Of a DNA stretch of 64,000 nt, positions 23,455 to 36,252 are shown piece after piece. The number at the start of each line of letters is the position of its first letter. The first letter of the stretch is position 1. The translations under genes were made by a program, and so were the position numbers. The notes under the pieces are model-generated. The model saw nothing but the letters and a program-made list of their open reading frames with translations. It had not been told where the DNA came from and made no database searches. Source of the stretch: Plazaster borealis (lineage: Eukaryota; Echinodermata; Asteroidea; Forcipulatida; Labidiasteridae); the NCBI GenBank assembly GCA_021014325.1, contig CM037472.1, positions 23,421,063-23,485,062 on the forward strand. The letters are read 5' to 3'.

Positions 23455-26400
23455 TGTTCTTACTTGACTCTGTACAGAGCAACTAGGCCAAATGTTTGTT
23501 CGACTTTTAGTGCATATTTTTGGTTTGTTTGGCGTCGGGTAAATGTTCATAATTGAGCGGTGAAAGGTTTTCTCAGCAATCGCCCGGCATGCCAAATCGA
23601 ATACAGGGGAGAGTGCCGATAGAAAAACAAGTGAGTAAATTCGTTAATTTTATATCTTGTTTAACACTCCGGCAGCCGTAGGATATTACAACAAGTCCTG
23701 GGGCATAATGGCTAATAAATTACCGTGGCCGATATGATTGGCAAAAATTAAGTTATCCTATCTCATGCGTTTGTTCCATGCCTTTGCAAATCACGGAGGA
23801 TTGCCACTAGTAGGGTCGGCACTTCCTTTAGTATTGCAAACCACTACCCCGCGAGGCATTGTGGCACGCCGAGCATGCAGCTCATTGCCCCCATGGCACA
23901 GCGGCGCTTTCACGGCCCCGCTCTAGTGATTGCCCTTCCCGGTGCCAAGCACCTCTCCGTTCACCGACACCGCAGCCCCCTACCAATGAGTTTGTTATTC
24001 GCTGGCCCGTCCTATAAGTGAATTTGGTGCGCTAAATTGGCCCCGTGGTGATGCGAAGAAAGAGAAAAGAGAGATGCATTCTGCCTTGGTCGTCACCATG
24101 GTAATTCCTCCCCGATGTAGTCGTCTGGGTAGAGACCACTGAAGCCAACCGTGCGCTCTCAGTTTTTTTCCCCATTGAACACTTTCTTCTGGTGTCACCG
24201 TGGCGGTTTGGACGGTCTCCAAGCGCATTGGTTTCCCATTCATAAGGTTCCCTCATCCACTCCAGTGCAGGCCCATTTAATCATACTAATGGCTGGTTGA
24301 AATCTGTTTGTTGGCCCTGATTGATTCGGAATTACATTTCTATCGGGGCAAGGGGGGAAAAGAAAGACATCTTTCTCTTCTTGTTCCCCCGTCGCACACT
24401 GAGCATCTAAGCACTCGCCAGTTAATCATGCTAATTCGTTTTTTCATCAACTTGCACAGGCAGCATGAATTGGCTTGCCCGAGGAACGGTTTTTTTTTTC
24501 TTTAACTTTCTCCAGCCACATTTTACGCTCGGTCACGCCATAATAGTCCGAAGAAAATTGTGAGGGGGAAAATACATTGTCAGACGTCCGTATAGAAACT
24601 GGGGGTGCGTGTATTTATGTGGTGTGTGGAAACTCAACAGGCACATTTACCCAATTCGGCAGTAATGTACGATTAAACTAATGAATGTCATAAGAATCGT
24701 CTGCACCGTTGCCCGCCTGATGACCAGGCCACAGGCCAAGGCTGGAGATGCTGAATATGAGAACCTTCTAAACGAGGTGGATGTTGGGCCCTTCTTCGCA
24801 ACCACTCAGCTGTAAATTTGAGTTCACTGTCAACCCTCATAGAGGAGCAAACTGCAGAATCGAAAGCCTTCTCCTGATCCCATGAAAAAACCGTAGGACC
24901 GTTACTTAAAACGTTGACTTTTCCATAATGGACTCTGCAAGATGTAAAGTTTGATTATAGACGGTAAAGTTAGTGGGACTGTCTTCATTCAATTTCTTCT
25001 GATTATAGTTGGAAACAATAACTTGGAGTGAATTTTACCTCAATAAAATCAACAAATAAACGGGCAGTTATCCTCTCCCTCGGTTTCTCTAAACTCAAAT
25101 GTCCAACAAATTAAACCAACCATGTAAAAGACCGGGAAATAAATTTCGGGTAGAAATTGTAGATGACCTTTTTCTTTTTTTCTTTCATTCTTTCAGAAAC
25201 ATTTTCCATAATAAAACCGTGTTAATGATTGTGTAGGAATTTTAAAAAATATACAATTTCCAGGACTAAGTATCTTCGATAATTTTGTTTTGAAGCTTAA
25301 AAAAAAGGTAGGATCTCATTAGAGTTATTGTTTTTTACTTATTCTTTATTTAATTTCACGACACCCTGCAAGATACGTGGCCATGTGCCTTAGGGCCATG
25401 TCACGTGTTACCATCTTATGGAGGAAAAAACATACACACAAAAATGTCTCACATTTTCCTTGAGATTGTGAGTCGCTGTTTGGAGAAGCCTCTTGAGCTA
25501 CGTTGCTCTTTTTGGATGCAGTGCTGTTATAATTGCCTTCAACTTTTCCCATGTAACAAGTCATATTTAACCTCAACCCGCTGTTAGTTCAAAACAGATT
25601 CTGAATTAATCGTTTGATTTAAAATCCTGCGCATATGTATAAGTCACTCATTTATTTTAGGATTTAATAACTCAAACATTTACAGTAGTTTTACACATTT
25701 TATATTTCTTTATCGTGACGTATGGAAAAAAGTCCTAGATGGAGGCGTAGACTACCCATCAATCAATCTGTTGTCGTAAACGAAACTTAAAAGTACTTTT
25801 TAAATTATTGAGCACCATTCTACTTGTTGTACCTGTACGAAAAGATAAAGGATCTCATTTTGTTTTGCAAACATTCAATTTTAATTTTGCGATGCGTCGA
25901 TGCGAGATAAGTCGCGTTTTGTGTTCGAACTTTTATTTGCTTGTCAGACGATGAGTAGCTTGCAAATATCAATGCTTCTTCTGTCAGGTATGATTCTGGT
26001 TTTTTACCTTGATGTACTAAAGGTGAAATATCAAAGCTCACAAAATCCCAAAACATTTCTGGGTCTAACCACGCCCTTTGATGTGAAGGGGGCGCACAAT
26101 CCGTCGGTCCTTTGGTGCCTCGATTGCTAAACCATGCGAACTGAGATTTAATTTCTGACTGACCCGAGGGGAGGAAGGGGCTAGGTTGTGGGTACAAAGT
26201 AAATCTGTTTTTGTTTGGTCAATCGATTTTTTTGGGGGGGAAGGAGTGAAAAATAATTGTTAATGTAATTATACGTAGAACTCCATGATGAACCGAGTTG
26301 ATTGCTCACGGCGTGTTTTGTGCACCAACCAATCCATGTGTAATAGACTACACCACAAGTGTGATTTCCTTGGAACAACAATAATTGTAATTCCCCAAAT

Positions 26401-27916
26401 CGTTTATGACCGTAAACACTATATGTTAGTACTCGATGACTTCACCCATAGTAGAGCTTCATCTGACGTTAGAAGGGTACAACTAGACATGATTAGTAAT
26501 AGTCTTTTCACGGAGGTGTCCACAATTTCGAGTCTTTTATTTAAGCAGGTAGTCAGGTAGTGACTGTGCATGCACTCTCCAGTTACAGTCACTTAGTTTG
26601 GGGCTGATTTAGTTTCCCTATTCATACGAGAGTTCTCACACTGGCCCCCCTCGGTTCCCCTCTTGCACTATTCCCATAATTGATCCCCCGCATGTCCCTT
26701 AATTCTTTTCCCGTCTCAAGACCTCATCCCTTTTCTCTCAACCTTTCTCGCTGTTTCTCCTTGATTTTTCTTCTGACTTCTCTAAGTAATATACTCAATG
26801 GTAGTGCCAATCTGAATACTGTATCCATTCCAATTTACAGTATAATCTCTTGGGGTTCACCCTCCCCATGTTCTAATTTCTGGAGGAAAAAAATCTACAA
26901 TCAGCTTTCCATTTCTCATCCCACTCTCACATTTTCCTCCGTAACCATGTCTTTCCTCAAATTCGTCCATTATTCCTGGCCTACATTCTAAGAATAAACC
27001 CCGTGTACGAAGACTCTCGTTTCCCATCGCCCATTTTCTCGTAGGCGATACAGTTAGTGTCAGTCCCCAAAGCCCCGCTAGCTTGTTGTTCACGCTTGGA
27101 GCGCGCTGCAAGCCAATCGGTTGCCGGCACAAACCCTGGCGATAAAAGAGGGACAAACGACGGCACACGGAATAAATGAAATTAGTACATTTTGGCATGT
27201 ACAGGACACCAATGGGACTCCATGGCGGGCTTGTAAAACGCTTTAAGTTAGCTTCTAATCAGAACTGCCAGACAGGACTTAGAAGCGGCATTTCAGATCC
27301 CAGCTATTTGTAAAGGCGGATGGCCCGGGAGATAGGGGTGCCCAACAAAGACGCGAATCTTGGTTAATCAGTCAAGATACGAAGAGAAAAGAGGTAGGCC
27401 TATACGCCGAGTGTTACGGCCAAGGATACAAACAAACTCATCTTCTAGGGGTAAATTGCACCCTGTTTGTACTTGCAGGTGAATTGGGCATGCCGTTCGC
27501 GAATGAAAAGCAGGTCACTTGGGATATTAAAATGCCGTATTTAAGTTCCATTTAATCATTCTAATATGCGCTTAATTCATCGCGGAAGCTTTTAAAGTCG
27601 TGCGATCTTGGAATACTTGCTGTAATTATCGGTTGACGGTGGGCCCGGATGGGGGAGCTGCTGCAGCTCTGCGGGGTAGCCCTCCAAACGCTCAGTCCAG
27701 CGTTCAATGTCCTACCGACTTGATAGTTGAATAACATACAAACCTCAACCTCATATTCAATTCAAGGATTTCTGTACTTTCTCAAACTTATTGTACAGTA
27801 ACTTGAGCAGAACGCATATTATGAAAACATCTTGTCGATGTTACAGAAGTTTTCAACCAAAAGTTAGAGGAAGTTTGGTAACTGCAAGGCAGGAGAATAA
27901 CGGAAACACGTGTTCT

Positions 27917-27958
27917 GTTTGTTTGTTTGTTTCTTTGTTTGGTTGTTTGTTTTTATGT
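27917..27958 (+). repeat. (GTTT)n microsatellite
   Basis: Short GTTTGTTTGTTT run. Confidence 0.8.
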
Positions 27959-29119
27959 CTATATAGTTATTGGAATGTGCAATTGGGTTTTTTTTTTCTT
28001 ATGTGATATTGAGCAAGGACGTATTGTGCCATCTCTGAAAAGTCCTAACTTGAATTTGGACACAGCCTCATCACGAGCTCCTTACTTACGTCAGCAATGT
28101 GAAGTGTTTCGCAGACAGATTCGGAAAAGCTGGCTGGCTGACAAAACTGAAGCCTAACCAGACCCCCAACACTGGTTTAAAGCGCTAACAATGAACTTGC
28201 ATATACGCCATGCCATGGGGGTCAGGGAACCAGACACAAAAAGGTAACAAACAATAAGCGAAGTCGATTTGCGATTAACATCATACAGGTACACCAATGT
28301 CGGTTTGAGACGCACTGTAATCAACGTCACCCAATAAACTATCAAAAGAAGCAGACAAAATGGATGTGCAAAACAAGTGTCTTAAGATCTCTAACCGTGG
28401 AGGGTGCTCTCTTCCTCTATAGCATAATGCAATCCAACGGACAGGTATAGACTTAGGCATCCATGCAGTCAACAACTTACAACAGAAAGGGGGGGTCACA
28501 AGGCCGAACAATGGCTTACCGAAAGCCGGACATCTTTCTTAGATTGCCTGCGCGCATCAAACGGATGATCTCAACAATGATTAAAGCTTCCATGCCATGG
28601 ATTATTAAAATGATTGTACCTCGTAGTAAAGGTCAAGTGCCATAAAATATATCCAGAGTCAATTCAATGGCCTGTATCCATTCAAATATCATTCTTTTCA
28701 ATATTCTTCCCGGTCCGATAAGAGGGCAGTGTCACGGGTCCCCCAGCAAACAAACACCGTGTTAACCTTTCTTCTTGACCATGTCATGTCTTGTCATGTT
28801 TACTTTCATCTGTTGTTAGATTTTCAAGAAGGTTATTTTGTTTAAATGACTAATATGTTCAGATGAAATCCGATTATTTATCTTGAAGACGGTTCCTTTA
28901 TCGTGTTATTCTACTATATTTGTTTACATCCTTTGGTAGGATGTGCTGAGGAAAAGAATAGTATTATAGTCATCTTTGGAGTTTTTTAAGGTGTGGGAAT
29001 TGACAAAGAGAAGATCGTAATTCACGATGACAGACAATTTATTTCCTTATTTCATATTCTCAATTATCAAAACTGAGGGAAGCCTTTGATTTGTTTGATG
29101 CATTTCAGTCTAATTCTTT

Positions 29120-29316
29120 TCTTTTCCTGTTTTGTTTAACCAGATAGACAATATATACATTGTTTTTATCGGGAGCTAAATGCCTGATGACAACAGTGAT
29201 TTGATTTCCTTGTTTAGTTTCTGTCATCACAGTTAGTGTATCTTGTATTGTATGTTTCTTGTTTGTATTTTTGTTGGTATGATGACAAATAAATAATAAT
29301 AATAATAATAATAATA
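29120..29316 (+). repeat. Possible retroposon tail with (AAT)n
   Basis: TGTTGGTATGATGACAAATA followed by (AAT)n at about 29290-29314 looks like the 3' end of a LINE or SINE. No coding remnant seen. Confidence 0.35.
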
Positions 29317-32300
29317 TTTATGAAAATAGACATGTCAATATTATGTATTATATGAAATGTATAAGCGCGTTTTTGTATAATATAAGGCATACAAATAATT
29401 TGGTCGGGGTTGTCATTTTTGCTAAGAATTATACAAGACTATAATACATGAATATTGCAGGAGAGCAACCCAACACACCGGGTTACGTCCGGATAATTTA
29501 ATTTGTCGTTTTAGTTCATTCCGAGCAACGGTTTTTTTCTTGACCACTTCTTCTCACACAGGCCTAAACCTACATGGCTTATAGTGTCAAACTCAATAGG
29601 TCCACTTTTTGCTTGCCTCCATTTGAACCAGGTGATTTTTACATTCATATCTTATTTCAAGAGATAGATTCGATCATCTTCATATCCTGATGGATAGCCG
29701 AGTTATCAACGGCCTGGTTAAACTGACTTCAGAAAGCACGAAGAATGTCACTGCTAACCCCTTCCCTCTAACCCCAAGGAACTGGGGTAATTTACTTAAG
29801 CACCGACTCCCCGCATCCCCGATCCCGTTGGGAATCTTGTCGGACACTCGCAATCATCTCCTCCAGAATCTCCTCTCATTGAAAACATCGAAGAGGAAGG
29901 AGGAAAGCGAAATGAGAGAGAAGGCAAAGAAAGGCAACCAGAGGACGAGACGTTGTAAAGAAACCACAGGCGCCGCGGGTGCTTTAAAGTGGGCTTATCG
30001 AGCTAAATCCCCAGCGGGACCGAGCACAAGTCATCTACCGTCGATTACAGGTAAATTCCGGGCGAGATCATTCAGTCGTTCCTTCCTCACTCCGTGCCCC
30101 ATCGGCCCTTCATAGGGATGACCTGTTATGAGTAAATTCGAAACAAATCAACCTGGGTGTATAGCCTTCAGAAAGAAGTAGGGGAACTAATAACATAAAA
30201 AAAAAAATCCCGCATCACCACAAGATATTATGGTGCTCAAGTGAAAGGAAAAGCAAATATCTTCAGCACTAATTTGACTCAAAGTAGTTCGCGAGCTGTC
30301 TAGATTCATAAATCACATGTGCTCGTTCGGAAGGCGGTATCATGGGACCTAGTAGATTGATATTTTCGCTTGGTCGATGATTAATGTTCATGTATATTAA
30401 CCACATGCAGCCACGTGTATTTACACTCCAAGTCAAATCGATTTGAGACTGAAAGTCATAAACGTTTACATTTCGCGCTTGCAAAACCAATTGTTTTTGT
30501 ACACAAAGTCAGACGAAGAATGATCCAGCTGAGACCATTTTCGAAGAAAAACACAGCCTTCTTCTGAACCGGGTGGAGGAAGAAAAAAAAAGGATTATTC
30601 AGATTTGGTTCTGAGGTATTGGTGACGATTTTCTGGGGGTCAGGTTGAATGCATTGCAAGCCACCATGTTCTGGTGCCATGATCGACTCATCACAAGAAG
30701 GGATACATGATTAAAATAAAAAGTATACTATTCAAAATTATTTTCTTGAAATTAATAAAATTTGACAGGGAACTACAAGAAAAATTGAACCTTTTCTACC
30801 TTGTGCTTCTCTTTCCAATGCACACAAGTCACTTTTTCTCAAAATAAAACAACAACCTTTTACAACATTTGAAGAAAGGTGGAACCCTGGCAATAATGGC
30901 CGCATAGACCTCGTTTGGCAAAATTAAACAAGGTACAAATTGAAGCAAGCGAAAGAAAAAAAGCACGATAACTTTACACAACAATCAACTTTAAATATTC
31001 GACATTTTATGTTTCACAGACGAACAGATTCATGAGTTCACGAACACTGTCGAATATGAAAGTCCAGTTCTGCGACTATCACTTCTACAAACACACAGCG
31101 CCCCCACGCGAAGGTAAACAAACGATTGTGCGACGTACACTGGCTGAAACTCACTTTTCGCTCATTTCATATTTGTTCATGCTGTCACTGCCTAACTGTC
31201 TAATGCCATGTGCCTTGTAGCCTGACGCAATAGCAATCATCTGTATAAAATACCAAAATGGGACCCGACTAGAGTCCCTGCCAGCCTCGGTTTGAATGAT
31301 GGGTGGCTTGACGTCACTTATAGAAATAGCGGTGACCAATATTTCATGTCGGTGTAAATTCCTAAGTGAAGGAAGAACGACCCATCCCCACATGTCATAG
31401 CTACCCATCCACATTCACTTATTGTCTCATATTTTTCCTATTTAGGGCTCGATAGCAATCTCGGTGGATTATATTGAATTTTTTTTTTAAACTGAAGGAC
31501 ACCTAACACAGTGATGAATTAATTAATATTTTGGAGAGCCTCCAAACACCCCTTAGGAATTGACTTGCTTTGTCCCGGAAATTGCCGGGCTGACTGTGAT
31601 TAAAATAGATAATTTGCAGACTAACAATCACAATTTGCAATTCACCTTCAATCATCATAATCCTTTTATTAAATAAATACCATAATATATAGCTTGGAGT
31701 ACCCCGTCCACGCAGGGAGGTTTTTCAGAGTGGTGTATGTGGGATTAATTTTCGCCGGCCCCATCTCCGAGCGGGGGGGCATACTACTCAATATGAAGTA
31801 CCACATTGGAATAGTTTAGCCTGACGAGGTCACCGTGAGACATGAACCCCATTGTCATCCAGTGAGCTAGATCCGCTAGCGAAGATGCCTACGTGTGTAT
31901 ACAAAAAAAGCCCGATATCGATTCCACTGTTTGCAATTTTCTATGCTCGCCATCATTTTCTTACTGTAAATAATACACGCATAAGCCCCCATAATTAGGG
32001 CGACATTGAATTGAGCGATGGATGGCTCATACAGTATAATGGTGAATTAAAATTACAATCATTAATCTCACAGTAATTGCCCATCCTCTTCAAGTGCAAT
32101 TCACGAAATATAGGATTTCGCGAAAGACCGCTATGATTAGTATGTCTGGGGTGTCGCAAGGTCGGTAATTAAGTGGTGAAGACACGGCACGTAAAGTGCA
32201 ATATTCATTGATGATATGGAAATTATGGTCAATATAATGTTTCAATTTGTAGACCTATACTGATGCAGTGGCCAGATGGAAATATAAATTCGAGCTTACC

Positions 32301-33552
32301 AAACTGGGAACAAACTGCAAAGAGACCAATTTTCTTATTTTGTTTATCTACTGGACTAAATTTTAGTTAATCGGACAAACTAAACCATAGCCTGCAAATT
32401 GGTTTCTTAGAGATTTGTTTGATGCTCGACTTCAAAGAGAAAATTTAACGATTAACATAAATACATATTCATCGTATCAATCTTCAAGTTTAATTTTTTT
32501 ATAAAACTCTACGACGCAACAATAACAAAGTAATATTCGTATCGAGGATAAACGCTGACGTCATCAATTCGTTTCAATGTCATAATTACAGTATGTTTTT
32601 GTGGCTGTTTGCACTTCGCGTATAATTTCGTTACTTTTTGTTAAATTTCTATTGTTAATGTATTTTTCTTTGAAAGAAAAACATACTCTCTTTAAAGATT
32701 CAAGTATGAGCATTGCTCCACGGGCACCCTTTGCTACTTCAAATCCGACATCCAACAACGAAGGATGATGTTTATTTTCTCGTTCTCTCCAAACAAGGAC
32801 TCGTAATTGCCGAAGAACCATTCACCCCCATGTCTGACATACTGTGCTTTCCGCCGGCAGATCACGTAACCAACGGCCAAATCGCCTCCCAAAGTTGCCC
32901 GTAATGAAGAAAATTAATCCGAAATTGGGAGCGACTTGGCGTAGTCGAAGACGGGCTGTGCCGGGCACAATCGAGTCCGTGTGATTGTTCGCTGACACGG
33001 GTCTTCTTCAATTCCCCGCCAACCCGATGTATCTTCCACTGTCCCTTGTGTCACTCACGGTTCTGTCGTTCAGCTTGCTCCCCCTGCCGGATGCAAATGT
33101 CCAATTAGGACCCTATTACGAGATGCTAAATGAAAACGGTTAGGTCAGTAAATTTGCTATTTTCTCAGACAAGAAAGGGCTAAAAACGATTCACCTTGCG
33201 CTAAAAACATCATCACAGGCACGTATTGTACGCAATGGCTACAGTTTATTAGGTTTTAATTGTGATTTTCCACTTTGCTTTTGGCTCGCGAATCTCAAAG
33301 AAAAATGTATTCATTCATACCAAGCTAAAAGGTTCTATTATCAGTTATCACAAAAAAGGCATCTTCGGTGGAATACAAGTCAGTGGTTTTTTTGTCCATC
33401 GTCTATAATAATAACCCTCGGAAGGTGGATAACTCTTAGAGAAGAGAAGTTAATAAAAAGCAGAAAGCAATTTTACAAGGTTTAATTTCTACGGACTGTT
33501 CAAGGCCTTCGTTAAAATAATTTCAGTTTTGGCGGGGAACATGAATAACAGT

Positions 33553-34104
33553 AAGGTCTGATCTATTAAGTGCAAGCCAAGTTGCATCGTAAAGTAAAAA
33601 TACAACACATCCATTTCATTGTGTCTAGGTCCCTGCAACAAGGCCTAACTTAAAGGCACTGAACACGTTTGGTAATTGTCAAAGACCAGTTGGTGTATCC
33701 CAATATATGCATAAAATAACAAGCCTGTGAACATTGGGCTCAATTGGTCATCGAAGTTGCAAGAAAATGATGAAAGAAAAAACACCCTTGTTGTACAAAT
33801 TTGTGTGCTTTCAGATAGGAATGAAAACTTCTTGCAAGAAGTTTTTTATTATTTTAGTGAGAAATTACGTCTTTCTCAAAAACTACGTCGTTTCCTACAA
33901 TGTTTTATACTATCAACAGCTCTCCGTTGCTTGTTATACCAAGTAAGTTGTTATGCTAATATTTGTTTTGAGTCATTACCAAACGTGTATACGATACCTT
34001 TAAGGTCTAATGTATTAGTGCAAGCCAAGTTGCATAGTAAAGTAAAAATACAACACATCCATTTCATTGTATCGGTCCCATGCAACAAGGCCTAACTTAA
34101 GTTG
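33553..34104 (+). repeat. ~100-base direct repeats flanking MITE copy 5
   Basis: 33553-33653 and 34002-34101 share GTGCAAGCCAAGTTGCAT, TACAACACATCCATTTCATT and CAACAAGGCCTAACTTAA. Divergence is a few percent. The MITE separates the two units at their TTAA junction. Confidence 0.9.
33650..34004 (+). mobile_element. Family A MITE, copy 5, between direct repeats
   Basis: TTAAAGGCACTGAACACG on the left and CGTGTATACGATACCTTTAA on the right. The body has small deletions. It is flanked on both sides by copies of a ~100-base sequence. Confidence 0.84.
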
Positions 34105-34279
34105 TATCTTTTTCGAATTGTAAGTGTGAGTATTACTTGCAAATATTAGTGTATTCAATCACCTTGGTTTTTTACTTTTAATGTAATTTTAGCAAATGGA
34201 AGCCAAATTTCTGTATTTTGTTATGATGCGGACAAATTAAATATCTTATTTTATCTTAAGAAACGGTGCAAAAATTAAT

Positions 34280-34657
34280 TTAAGGGATTGTATACGTTTG
34301 GTAATTGGAACCCACTGTTTATAGGTAGATATACCATAAATCTAACCTGTCAAAATTTAATTTTAAAAGGTGGTAGCATTTTTGAGATATTTCCGAAAAT
34401 CAGGAGCGGTTATTTCCACGCAGGAAGAATAATCTGCAATTGGAATACACTATCTGAGAAACGTTACTGCAGTAACGCTTCTCAGATTCAATTTTTTTGG
34501 ATAAAAACTGATACATTTTTTCCATAACCGCAGTACTTCGTAGTGAAAAGTTTCTCAAAATACATTATACTATCCGAAGCTGCTGTACTTCTTACCAAGT
34601 AAGTTCTTATTGCCATTAATTTTTAGAGCCATTACCAAACGTATAAAAAACCTTTAC
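34280..34657. mobile_element. Family B MITE, copy 2
   Basis: Begins TTAAGGGATTGTATACG and ends ACGTATAAAAAACCTTTA. It is the inverse arrangement of the copy at 1844. The central palindrome is GAGAAACGTTACTGCAGTAA followed by its complement. Confidence 0.75.
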
Positions 34658-34747
34658 AAGCACATTCGAATTTATATTTAAGTTTGGGGACTATAAAAGC
34701 GATTTCATTGTAAAGTTTCTGTTCACAATAACATCAGTTAAGATAAC

Positions 34748-36022
34748 AGTTTTTGTTTGTCACTGAGGATGATTTACATCAACAAAGTGAAATGGTCTTT
34801 AAAGGCACTGAACACGTTTGGCAATTGTCAAAGACCAGTGTTCTCACTTGATGTATACCAACATATGCATAAAATAACAAGCCTGTGAAAATTTGGGCTC
34901 AATTGGTCATCGAAGTTGCAAGAAAATGATGAAAGAAAAAACACCCTTGTTGTACAAATTTGTGTGCTTTCAGATAGGAATAAAAGGTTTCTTGCAAGAA
35001 GTCTTTTATTATTTTAGTGAGAAATTACCTCTTTCTCAAAAACTACATTACTTCAGAGGGAGTCATTTCTCACAATGTTTTATACTATCAACAGCTCTCT
35101 GTTGCTCGTTACCAAGTAAGTTTTTATGCTAATAATATTATTTTTACCAAACGTGTGTAATAGTGCCTTTAATACACAGGCCATTTTCGAAACCACGGCT
35201 CTTGGCTTTGGCTCCGGTTTACAGGCTTCGTCAACCTGTTTGGAGCCCTGAAAGTACACGTTTACATCAAAACAACTGAGTGAGCCGTAGCCGGAGCCGT
35301 AGCCGGAGCCGTAGCTGTAGCTGAAGCCGGTTTACATTCTGTATTCTTTTTCCAGGTTGTGTGTATATGTATTGGATGATGGATGTTTGGTGTATTTCAT
35401 TTCATTTCATGTCTTCGTGTCAGATATTAGGGGAAACAGTTTCAATGTTTCAAAAAGGTTAATTCTAAAGTGAATGTTATCAAAATATTTAGTGTTAGAA
35501 TGAAAGTATATGCAAAGCACCTTCTATGAAATGTGAATATCCCAAAACGTTCTTTTTAACGCGCCTTGACAGGGTTTTTTTCTCACTGAGGATGATTTAC
35601 ATCAACAAAGTGAAAAAGTCTTTAAATAGCCAGACCATTTTCGAAACCACTGCTCTTGGCTTTGACTCCGGCTTACAGGCTTCGTCCCCCTGTTGGAAGC
35701 CCTGAAAGTCGTTTACATCAATACAACTGATGGAGCCGTAGCCGGAACCGTAGCCGAAGCCTTCCCCGAAGCCGTGTGTTACATGCTGTCATTTTGTCCA
35801 GGTTTTGTGTATGTATTGGATGATGGTTGTTGGATGATGGATGATGATTTCATGCCTTCGTGTCAGATATTAGTTTTAGGGGAAATAGTTTCAATGTTTC
35901 AAAAAGGTTAATTCTAAAGTGAATGTTATCAAAATATTTAGTGTTAGTGTTGGGATGAAAGTATATGCAAAGCACCTTCTTTGAAATGTGAATATCCCAA
36001 AACGTTCTTTTTAACACGCCTT
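34748..36022 (+). repeat. Tandem duplication, unit A (with MITE) and unit B (empty)
   Basis: Unit A 34748-35571 and unit B 35572-36022 share CACTGAGGATGATTTACATC, the GAAACCAC...CTCTTGGCTTTG block, GTGTCAGATATTAG and ATATCCCAAAACGTTCTTTT. Unit A is longer because of MITE copy 6. Both carry GCCGTAGCCGGA-type hexamer repeats, with fewer in unit B. Confidence 0.88.
34798..35172 (+). mobile_element. Family A MITE, copy 6 (with empty-site paralogue)
   Basis: Full-length copy within tandem unit A. The paralogous unit B has a single TTTAAA at 35621-35626 instead of the element, which defines the insertion point and the duplicated TTAA or TTTAA. Confidence 0.88.
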
Positions 36023-36116
36023 GAGGTCACCGTCTCGTTAAAAACAAAAGCTTAAGAATTGATGAAAAGATCAAAATATTCAACGTCAACACAGTGCATT
36101 GAAAATACAGTAACCA

Positions 36117-36252
36117 GGGGCCGATTTCACAAAGAGATAAGACTAGTCTTATCTGAAGTTAGGACCAGTAACTGGTCTTTTAAGACTAGTCCTATCTCTT
36201 AGCATTGCCTATAGGACTAGTCCTAAGTTAGGAATTTTGTGAAATCGACCCC
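36117..36252. mobile_element. Short foldback element (GATTTCACAAA ends)
   Basis: GGGGCCGATTTCACAAA on the left pairs with TTTGTGAAATCGACCCC on the right. The interior is made of CTAGTCCTA/TAGGACTAG repeats, so the whole 136 bases form a hairpin. Confidence 0.75.

Larger units (their letters stand above)
21250..33550. other. Upstream flank of Vsx, no recognised gene
   Basis: Family D elements (22.5-23.5 kb), an ATC microsatellite and a GTTT tract are the only clear repeats. The 141-residue frame at 29690-30115 (+) has no domain I know. The block 31.5-32.3 kb has many ATTA cores in otherwise unique sequence. Confidence 0.5.

Noticed and set aside
26680..26991. 103-residue Ser/Leu-rich frame as a secreted protein
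   Set aside because: Pyrimidine-rich sequence gives this composition by chance, and no domain or splice context supports it.
29690..30115. 141-residue open frame as a gene
   Set aside because: No recognisable domain, biased Lys/Arg/Ser composition, no splice partners and no nearby promoter signal.
34893..35132. Recurrent ~60-80-residue frame ([19 protein letters not shown] type) as a conserved small protein
   Set aside because: It recurs because it lies in family A MITE copies; frames differ by indels and have no selection-like pattern.
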